From contig CM065301.1 in assembly GCA_032871835.1 (NCBI GenBank), positions 34,170,405-34,234,404 of the forward strand: 64,000 bases of DNA, written 5' to 3'. The notes beneath the pieces were generated by a model. The model was given only the letters and a program-made list of their open reading frames with translations. It did not search any database and was not told the DNA's origin. Shown piece after piece: positions 55,649-64,000 of this stretch. This DNA comes from Dipteronia dyeriana. Its lineage: Eukaryota; Streptophyta; Magnoliopsida; Sapindales; Sapindaceae. Numbering within the stretch: the first letter of the stretch is position 1; every line of letters begins with the position of its first letter. Position numbers and translations under genes: made by a program.

Positions 55649-57365
55649 ACCTTGTCAAAGTTGTAAATTCTCTTGCTAGCATTTGAGTGGGATCAAATGT
55701 GTTATGATAAGTCTAAAATCATCAAAGTGTGGTGTCTTTGGGCAAAAGAATCTAGTGCACTGGGTGCATTGAATAGGATCAAAATGAAATACCTTATCTA
55801 GAACCGTCGATGAATAAAAGTTTTCATTGAAGACAATCGGAGAGTCTATCTCAATCCTGAGATAAATGATGGACTTATGGTTGAAAGTGTTATCATTTGA
55901 GCTATCAATGAGTACGGAGAGTCGATCTCATTTGCATGGATCACTTGATATATTCTACCGGACCTATTTAGGGGTCCATCTAGAATTGTATTAAGGCATG
56001 TGAACTTGTTTCTTTTTGTAAGAATAGGTCTAGTTCACATGTGGACTTTTTATTAAGGTCCAATGGATTTAATAAAATAAGAAAAATAATATATGGCCTT
56101 TTATTTTAGGTATTGTCTGCAAAGGCTATGGTGAATAGCTTATATATATTATTTTTCCTTTATTATTTAATTAAATGGAAATTAATTAATTTATTGATTA
56201 ATTAATTATTTAATTAAAAGTCAAAATCTTTTTCCTAATAAAAGATGGTCTCCTAAAACTATACTATTGTTGGTAGTATAGTTATTGTTAAACACTATAT
56301 TTGATAAGTAGATAAATAAAAGGAATTATTTATCTAATCAAATTAGGAAGTCTTTAATATGGTTACAAACACATTATTGAGTTTGATTAGAAGTCTTGGT
56401 GCAGGAAAGAATTCTTTTTGGAAAAAGATTCTTGGTCACCAAGTAAAACTACTTAGTGGTAGAATTCTTATTTGAAAAGGATTCATAACCACCAAGTTAA
56501 TCTACCTAAGGATATGATTCTTGTCCATCAAGTAATCCTTCTTAGGAAAGATTGAAATCTCCTAATCTATAACAAAGACATGAAATTCGGTTATCACATA
56601 TGCAATATGGGATAGGATAGATTTCTTTTAGATAAGGATTCTAACTAGCAAATAAATCCACCTAAGGAAATGATTCTTGCCAACCAAGAGAATCCTTCTT
56701 AGGAAAGGATTTATGATCCTATATATATATATGTGTAAGAGAAATTCGGTCATGACTAAGAGAGATTTTTGGAGGTGAATTCGGCCAAGCTATATATTTC
56801 TTAGTGAAGAATTTGGCCACCATAGGAATTTTGAGGGAGAAAAATCTGATTTTATTCTAGACAAAATTCAATCATCTCTAAGCAATAGTGTGTGAATTCG
56901 GCCAAGTAGAAAAAAAAGGGAACATTTTTGTATTCGATAGTATACTAATATCCTTTACATCAAAATGGTTTTGTGTACAACAGCAAATCAAGGTTCACGA
57001 GAGTTTCAATAAAATTGATTGATAATTCACAAGTGACCGGACTTTCTTGGATTTTTCTCTTGGAGGATATTTGTAACTAACAAAGAAAAGATTTTTGCTT
57101 TGTCTCCATCCTCAGGAATATAATTTAAAGAAAGGGAGCCCACACTCCTAGGTGATTCACGTTCGTGATTGGATTGGAAGATATTGCGGAATCAATTCGG
57201 CGCTTGTTCAATCGTCACGAGAAAAAGGTACGATACTTTTATATACATTAATTAATTCTAGGGTTAAGGTTCTCAGTGCATAAAAGAGAAAAAAAATTAT
57301 ACGCAAACCCTAATTTCTTTTTTTATCACGCTTCCGTTGCGTTTTGAGCCCTTTTTTCCCTACAC
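55649..57365 (+). mobile_element. Truncated B-type LTR inside S2
   Basis: Matches element B LTR from about 255 bp after its start ('cttgtcaaagttgta(a/g)attc') to its end ('ttttttccctaca' at 57365), with a large deletion near 55920 and many substitutions. No internal region or second LTR. About 400 bp of S2 (S1 34795-35198) is missing at the insertion site and no target duplication is visible. Confidence 0.82.
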
Positions 57366-58303
57366 TATGGGTAGTATCCATTTTGCTTCGGGTAATACAT
57401 AGAACTCAACGAGCATCTTCATGGAAATGGCTACAAACATTGGTTGTGAAAGCTGCCCAATGTTGGAAAGAGCTACACCATTGTGATGATCGAAAGATGC
57501 CATGAAGTGAATTTGGTTTATGTTTAAAAAAGAAAATAAAATAAAAGAAGTGTTGAAATGGAATCATGAAAAGAAAAATTCTTTGATTCAAAGCCTAAAA
57601 AGAAAATGAGGTAAGCTTAAAAAGGAGTATAGTTGAAAATCAAATGAGCTCGGGTTGAAAAACAGAAATGAGATGACGAGCCACATGCACACACACACTC
57701 ATATGTTGAAATCTATTCTCTTAAAAAGCAAAAATTCCGGATGATAATCGGTTTGACTTTTGATGGAAAAAGCTTAAGATGAATAGTTGTTGGAAATTGT
57801 TTGCATGTTGATTATCAAACTACTTCTTGATATATTTTTGAAGCATATCTCTCAAACACACACACACTTTGTTTATGAGTATGATGGTATTTTAGCAATT
57901 GTTGAAGAATTATAAGAGAACTTGAAAAATCTTTGTGTATATCGCTTAGCATATGAAGCTTATTTTGTTGATATTTTTTCAAATTGCTTGAATGTGTGAT
58001 TGTGTGAACATCTTTGTGAACTTTATGCTATCATTTATTTTAGTTATAGCATTCATTAAGGGGGGGGGGCATTGTATGCTAGACGTTGTTCTCTTTTATG
58101 ATATGTTCACATGCTTCATTTTTTTACATGTTGGCATATTTGACTTAATGATACTTGTAAGATATTACTAACTATATTTGTCTTGCATGATGATTCATTC
58201 TTAAGTCATATGTCTTTGTTCTATATCTTTGTGACTAATATGCTTGTTTCGTCTTTCACTCACTTTTGTTGTATGTATATAGCATCTTATAACACAAGAA
58301 AAA
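57366..58303 (+). other. S2 interior upstream of ORF2
   Basis: Colinear with S1 35199-36118. It contains the internal polypurine-like run, here expanded to G10 (58060-58069). No gene. Confidence 0.55.
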
Positions 58304-59364
58304 ATGGGAAGAACTAACATTACCGGAAGTGGAAATCAATAGAATCCCATTGTGAAAGCCAAGTCTACCTCAAAAGGATCCAAAAGTTCAAGGACAAAAG
58401 ATTGAGGGATCTTTGGAACAAAGTAGATATTTCAATAGAGAGGCACCGACTTTGGTAAGTGTAAAGATTCTTATGTTCTTAACTGCTTAAAGGATAGAAA
58501 TTGGGAATCTTGGGTGAGCATGTTAGGAGTTGTAAATGATACTCTTGTTGGAGAGTTTTATCTTGAATATAGAGAAAGTGCCACCTTGTTAGATGCTTTG
58601 ATGGAAATTATGGGTGTTGTGTTTAGAGTTGACCCGAAAAACATTAACAAGTTTCTTGGGCTATCTAATGATATAGATTCTAATTTTTTAGATATGGATG
58701 TCATTGAGAATCTAAATATCATGGGTAGAACTCTTTGTGACAATGCTTCTTTTGAGTGGAAAAGTAGAGCATATATTAGTCAACAGAGTTAACTAAGGCT
58801 AGTACATTTTGGCATCCATTCATTTGCACTAACTTTATTAGATCTTTGAATTCAACCGAGTTGAATAAGGACAAGATCAAAATAGTGTATGCCTTGGTAA
58901 TTAACCAACCTATAAACCTTGGAGATCTTCTCATGTATTACATTGATAGTGCAAATTTCTCTACTAGAGGTGAAAAAATGCTTTCATTACCGGGGTTTAT
59001 TACTTCATTGTGTTTAGCTGGTGGGATTAAGAGTAGAGAAGATGATTTGTTAGTTCAACCCTTGGAAAAGTATTGTGATAAACTTGTGTCATACATGTCC
59101 TAAAAGAATAAGGGTAAAACTTGTGATACTTTTGGACTATTTAGTAGTTCTCAAGTTCATAGTCATGTAATTAGCACAGATATTCTTCTGGATTGGGCTA
59201 TACAATTGAAGGAGAAGGTTGATGAACTTAGTGTTATAGTTGTTCAACAAGATGCTAGGATAAAAGAGTTGTAGGAGTGCATTGCTTCAAGTTCAAGACC
59301 ACCTCTCAAGCATTATGTTAGATCAACTACTCGCAGGACTTTCTTTGGTGGAACAAGTATCTAG
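58304..59364 (+). pseudogene. S2 ORF2: plant transposon protein-like domain plus coiled coil
   Basis: Same gene as S1 ORF2, with start (58304) and stop (59362-59364) conserved. The N-terminal 60 codons have four stops; from 58514 it is open: NDTLVGEFYLEYRESATLLD, VDPKNINKFLGLSNDIDSNF, MDVIENLNIMGRTLCDNASF. A 1-nt loss near 58785 shifts the frame, then STELNKDKIKIVYALVINQP, INLGDLLMYYIDSANFSTRG, LPGFITSLCLAGGIKSREDD and LVQPLEKYCDKLVSYMS. The C-terminus has QLKEKVDELSVIVVQQDARI (likely coiled coil) and HYVRSTTRRTFFGGTS. Resemblance to the 'putative plant transposon protein' domain is inferred from motif order, and its function is unknown. Confidence 0.6.
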
Positions 59365-59824
59365 TATTTGAGTCTTGAGGTATATTTCATAACTTTTGGC
59401 ATCATTTCATTTCAAAAAGGGGGAGAAAGAGATGCTAGTTTCTTAGTTTCTTTTTATATTGTTTTTTGTGAACTTTTGAACTTTCAATGTCATGTAATAA
59501 TTAGTCTTAAGATTTGGTTAAGAATTCTTGTGTTTTGGCATGTATTGAGGGGGAGATACATGTATTTGTAGACTTCATTGTATATTCTTATCCATATTAT
59601 ATGTTGCCATTTGTTGTTTTTTCTCTTGTATATGCATTGTGCTTTGAGATGTTTTGTAGGTTGCTTCAAGAGAAGATCAAGATGAAATTCAAGAGTTGAT
59701 GAAGATTAGTTATAGGAATCTTAATCACTGTAATGTAAGGGAGTGATTCTCTGACCTATCTTCACTTTTATATTTATAGTAAATGCATAGGTGCATTAAC
59801 ATGGAATTAGCCAAAGGGGGAGAT
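59365..59824 (+). other. S2 3' untranslated region with polypurine tracts
   Basis: 'aaaaagggggagaaag' near 59414, 'gagggggagatac' near 59546 and 'ccaaagggggagat' (59811-59824) directly before the LTR; all three resemble SIRE-type polypurine tracts. Confidence 0.7.
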
Positions 59825-62333
59825 TGTTAGGTTTTAGATTGTGTTGGCATTAATTCCATATTGAAATGATGTTTACTTGTAATGATTTAGTTGTTTAGAA
59901 ACATGATGATTCTTCAAAGAAAAAGGAACAACTATTCAAAGCAAATTCAAAGTCTTCAAAGAGAAAGGATGTCATATGGTTCTACAAAGGTATACTAAAA
60001 CCTTATCTTTCTCTTACAAGGCTTAGGCACATACACACAATTCATACATTTGTGTCCCTGCATAGTTGTGCACCATTATAGGAACACATACAATTCATTC
60101 ATATGTGTCCCTGCATCGTTGTGCACCATGTATAACACATTCACACACTTGAAGATGAATGCTCATGCATTGGTATGAAAATAACATGTTTTGGAAAATG
60201 AATGATCGGAGACTATCTCTATGTAGTTTGCATTCTAGTGTGAATTGTGTTTGTATGTGTATATGTTTGTATAAATTGGATATTTTACTTGATTTTAGTC
60301 TTAAATCATTCTTGATTAAGTTCCGGTCATTTCGGTTACTCATACTATTGATTTCAAGTTCTAAGTCAAATCGAGTGGAATTATTATTTTCTGGGTTGAG
60401 TATCTTATATGTCCATGTCCATGAAAGAGTTACGGCTTGTAATCAGCAAATGGAATCGAATTCCGAGTTCGGAGGCTAGAGAATGGTCGAAGAACGTGAC
60501 CGAAGGTCAAGGGAAAAAAAAGACAGCAAAGCTCTTCTTTCCCGAGATGGTGCGTGGCCATCTCGGGGCAGAAGGCTTGCTTCCCCGAGATGCCCATGCG
60601 CCATCTCGGGCAGCAAGTAATTTTTGCTTCTTCTTGTCCCTTTTGGTCATTTCATATGTCCATTTTCCCTCTCCTTTATATATCTCTTCCCTCTCACATT
60701 TCATTCGAAGAAGAGATTTAAAATTTGAGTGCAGAATTTTCTCCCAAATTTTCCCACCTTCCAAACACTATAACTTCTTCATTTGAACTCCGATTTTAGT
60801 GATTCAAAGTTTAGGGTGTTTGTCTATTCATCCTCCATCTTTTCTTTAAAGGTTTGAGTTAGTTTTATTCCTGTTTTTAGAGTCTAATCTCATAAAAACG
60901 GGACTGCACTAAATCAACTAAGGTATTGATTTTCTCTCAAAGTTTTCTATTAAAACTTGGTCAATTGCCTTGGGTTTTCTTCTTCAACATATATATGTAT
61001 CTTGTGATTGTTTTGATTTGAGTGTTGAACTTGTTTAATGCTAGATTGAGTTTCAATTGAAATCTCATATGTTGAGTTAGGTTTTGATTTTGCCTATGTT
61101 TTCACATGTTTGGGATTGTATTGTGCTAGCTTTGATTCTAGGACTATTTGATGATCTTTGATTGATTGATTTTGTGAAAAATAGTTCCTCACATGTATTA
61201 GGCTCTTTTTGACCGAAATCTCACAATAATACATTTGCTTGTGTTCTTTTGAGCTATTCATGTGCTTTGTTGAATCTATGAATAGGAAATATGCTCTAGA
61301 ACTCTTGCTTTAATCTAAATGACTTTGTCACATGATTTTACCATGTTTTTGGTTTACGAGATTTAAACTTGATTATGTGTTAATTGAACGTATCTTTTGA
61401 TTCAAGTTTTAGATCTATGCATGTATCTAGGTTGTAATTAATGTTGAACATATCTTACATGATCTAGATGGATTAAACATGCATGATTGACTAGACTACA
61501 TTTGTTTTGTGCTTTCATACTCATGTCTAGTATTTTCCATAGGATGTGTTGATCATAATTTTCTATGTTGTGCATTTTACATTCATGATCACCTAGATGC
61601 CTTGTGAGAAGGAAGTCTTGACAATAGGTATGAGAACGATGTTGTTGAGCAAGGAAGTCTTGGCAAGAGGTAGGAGACCTCAGATTATAAAGCAAGGAAG
61701 TCTTGCCTAGGGTCGTGAGGATCCAAGAAGGGTGAGTGAGAAAGACTTGACTAGAGTCGGGAGGACTCAGATAGTTGAGCAAGAAGTCTTGTCTAGGGTC
61801 ATGAGGATCTGGAAGGGTGAGAGAGGAAGTCTTGACAAGAGGTTTGAGGCCTCGGATCGTTGAGCAAGAGGGCGACATCTTCATGAGTAGGATAAGAGGG
61901 TAGTTTCTAGGTGAAGGGTCACTTGAGAGATTGTACTTGTCTTATCTACTAGTTGATTTAGTTTGCCGGTGGTTGCTAACCCGTGGATGTTTCCTCTTCA
62001 GAGGTTTACCACGTTATATCTTGTGTCAACTTTTCTCTATCCTTATCTCTCTTATATTTGTATTTTTGATTTGAATACTATGGATAGAACTTTATTTGTA
62101 AGTTGACTTCCTTTCTATAATATAGATTGTGTATGCGTTATGATTACTTGTTTGTATCACACTTTACTTGTTTTATATATTGATTAGGTGTCTTTAATTG
62201 ATATATATATTGTGATACAAGAAATTTAGAGGGACAAACTTTTGTTTGTTTCTAAGGGAGTCGAAAAAGGTGCCTAACCTATTCACCCCCCCTCTAGGTT
62301 AGCCTTAAGCATTTAACCGTATTTGTATTTTCA
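59825..62333 (+). repeat. 3' LTR of S2 (2509 bp)
   Basis: Starts TGTTAGGTTTTAGATTG and ends TTGTATTTTCA; nearly identical to the 5' LTR outside the duplication. Confidence 0.92.
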
Positions 62334-62439
62334 ACTACTCAACCAGCACCGGTGGTACACTACTCGACCAGCGTGCCACTCACCAGCGCACATAGCGAAA
62401 GCTGGAGCATTTTTTTCAAAACAACCTCACTTTGGTTAG

Positions 62440-62485
<46 letters not shown>

Positions 62486-63063
62486 TCTTTGTATTCAGGT
62501 CGTCTTTGAGTTTAAAATATCACATATTTACCTTAGAAGATATTTCAAAAGGTAAAATCTTCCAAGAACTCATCTTTATACACTCAAAGCATCTCATTAT
62601 GCATAAAAACATCATCTTGCATTATCTATGGTCATATAGTGTGCATCCATGAATGGTTTTGCATCATCACTTCTTGTTTGGTAAGTTTCTCACTATCTTC
62701 ATATAAGTTTAGTGGTTTTCTTACCAAGCCATCTCTTTTATCATTTGTATGCTCTTAGAATATATTCTAGATAAAATATAGAGACTGTTTGTGATGACAT
62801 GATTGAGTGTTGTATTGTGATAGCTTCATAGGATTGTTTGATCTATGTTTAGCGAGGTTTTATAAACATGCCATTAAGCTTTTGATATCTAGGACGGTTT
62901 CAAATGTCATCTCATTATCTTAGATAAGCATACAAGGTTCCCTAGCCTTGTTTGTTCTTTGAATATCATCATATGTTCACATAGGCCATTTTATCTCTTC
63001 ATTGAGAAGTAAGACTTGTGTTGCTTTCGAGATTAGGTAGTTTAAATTGCAAGCAAGATGGAC
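62334..63063 (+). mobile_element. M-type LTR sequence right of S2
   Basis: Continues the minisatellite (62334-62396), then an (AT)20 run (62443-62482). From about 62880 it aligns with 300-400 of the left-end M LTR and with the reverse complement of 63470-63600 ('gatatctaggac', 'ttatctcttcattg'). Confidence 0.6.
62443..62482. repeat. (AT)20 microsatellite
   Basis: Uninterrupted AT units in the M-type region. Confidence 0.92.
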
Positions 63064-64000
63064 TAGGTTCACTTATATCGAGATGAAATTCCCTAGAAAG
63101 TGTGTGTTTATAACCTAGAGGAGGGGTGAATAGGTTTTAATTCGATAGATTACCAATTTTGCGAATTAATCAATGTTAACAATTCTACCCCATTCTACTA
63201 AATGTTCAAATAAAAGACAACAAACATAAAACAATAACAACACGCAATATATACGCGGAAACCCTCCAGATAGGAAAAACCACGGGCTGTTTAGAGCGCC
63301 ACCCTTGATCCTCAAAATCCACTATTGAGTAAAAGTTTACAACCTAGGTTGACCTGCCGTCTAACCCTCCAGTTACTAACCCTTTCACTCTACCCAATGG
63401 GCCTTAATAGTGATTTTGGATCACAAACCTTGTGTACTAATCACATAGCCACAAGCTTAACTAACAATGAAGAGATAATGGCAACCTAAGTGAATATGCA
63501 AGAATATTCTATATGCAAAAATGCTAGGTCAAGACATTCATGCTTATATAGGATTAATAATGACAATTAAAGCAAGTCCTAGATATCAATGTTTTTAATG
63601 CAAAGGCAAGAAGAATTATCTAGAAGGGTAAAATCGTCCTAAGTTCTAGCTATCACAAATTAATTCATCTGAACCAACAATCAATACACATACATGTCAT
63701 AAAAGCCAATTAAACATTCAAACAAGATTTTAATATGCAATAAAGAATAAAACCCTAGGCATACATGTCTTTGTAATGAAACTATAAAGTCTAGAGCATG
63801 TAGAGAATACCTAGTTATGAACACACAAGAAACCCATGCTTGAAAGATGCTTGATGATTTGGATTTTAAGGATGGTTGAGTAAAAAAGGCTTATTGGAGC
63901 TTCTCTCACTAAAGAACTTTATCTCTCTCTCAAAAATAAGTTGGGAAGCTCTGAAAACGAGTTGGGAAGAAGATGGTATATTTATATGAAGCCTAAAGTG
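63064..64000 (-). mobile_element. Minus-strand M-type LTR, cut by the window end
   Basis: The reverse complement contains 'ttaaaacctattcacccctcctctaggtt' (63109-63140), 'gtggtttttcc', 'ggtcaacctaggttgt' and 'tatctcttcattg' in the same order as 1-770. It meets the plus-strand M-type fragment tail to tail at about 63064. Confidence 0.75.

Larger units (their letters stand above)
50480..62333 (+). mobile_element. Pol-less SIRE-type element S2 (11.85 kb)
   Basis: Complete at both ends: LTRs 50480-53151 and 59825-62333, primer site, polypurine tract and a perfect 5-bp target duplication ACTAC (50475-50479 and 62334-62338). Interior order: gag, conserved short ORF, a B-type LTR fragment inserted at 55649, ORF2, polypurine tract. 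No protease, integrase, RT or RNase H anywhere. The LTRs are near-identical apart from indels, so it is young for this window. Confidence 0.92.

Noticed and set aside
61438..61884. 148-codon minus-strand ORF, with a 113-codon partner at 52349-52690
   Set aside because: Conserved only because both lie in the two LTRs of S2; they translate the degenerate U5 repeats and show no known motif.

Overview
The window looks like nuclear, transposon-dense heterochromatin of a flowering plant, probably a dicot, although the species cannot be named. Every recognisable coding stretch belongs to a transposable element. I found no host gene, rRNA, tRNA gene or CRISPR array. Lineages seen are Ty1/copia of SIRE/Maximus type (families S, S3 and M, my labels), Ty1/copia of Tork/Angela type (elements B and C), Ty3/gypsy of Tat type (G1, G2 and a fragment G3), and one small Ac-like hAT element. 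Almost all genes are broken by stops, frameshifts, deletions and insertions.

Layout. 1-770: 3' part of an M-type LTR. 828-3130: Tat integrase tail on the minus strand next to a Tat accessory ORF on the plus strand. 3141-8268: truncated S3 element (LTR, gag, protease to integrase). 8269-8637: start of a Tork/Angela-type LTR. 8638-9789: minus-strand S-type LTR fragment cut by G1. 9790-49975: Tat element G1 (LTR, primer site, gag, protease, RT, RNase H, integrase, 99-bp repeats, antisense ORF), interrupted by copia C (13250-21960, target duplication CAAAT), copia B (23065-44387, TGTAC) and a 563-bp hAT element (45386-45948, 8-bp GTCATGGA). Copia B is in turn interrupted by minus-strand Tat G2 (26084-31228) and by S1 (32488-40135). 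49976-50479 and 62334-63063: an M-type region with a ~61-bp minisatellite, split by S2 (50480-62333, ACTAC). 63064-64000: minus-strand M-type LTR.

Relative ages follow from the nesting: the minus S LTR is older than G1, G1 is older than B, C and the hAT, and B is older than S1 and G2. S2 has very similar LTRs and one long gag ORF and looks youngest. The S family was therefore active both before and after several other families.

The most notable content is the S family (S1, S2). Both copies carry LTRs of about 2.5 kb, a gag with two zinc knuckles, a conserved short ORF and a second ORF of about 353 codons resembling the plant 'putative plant transposon protein' domain. Neither contains any protease, integrase, RT or RNase H. 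This looks like a pol-less, non-autonomous family that spread in that form. Its LTRs, and that of S3, share a perfect inverted-repeat dyad 111-112 bp upstream of a TATA box. The Tat elements share a 99-bp tandem repeat in the 3' untranslated region and an antisense ORF that may contain an intron.
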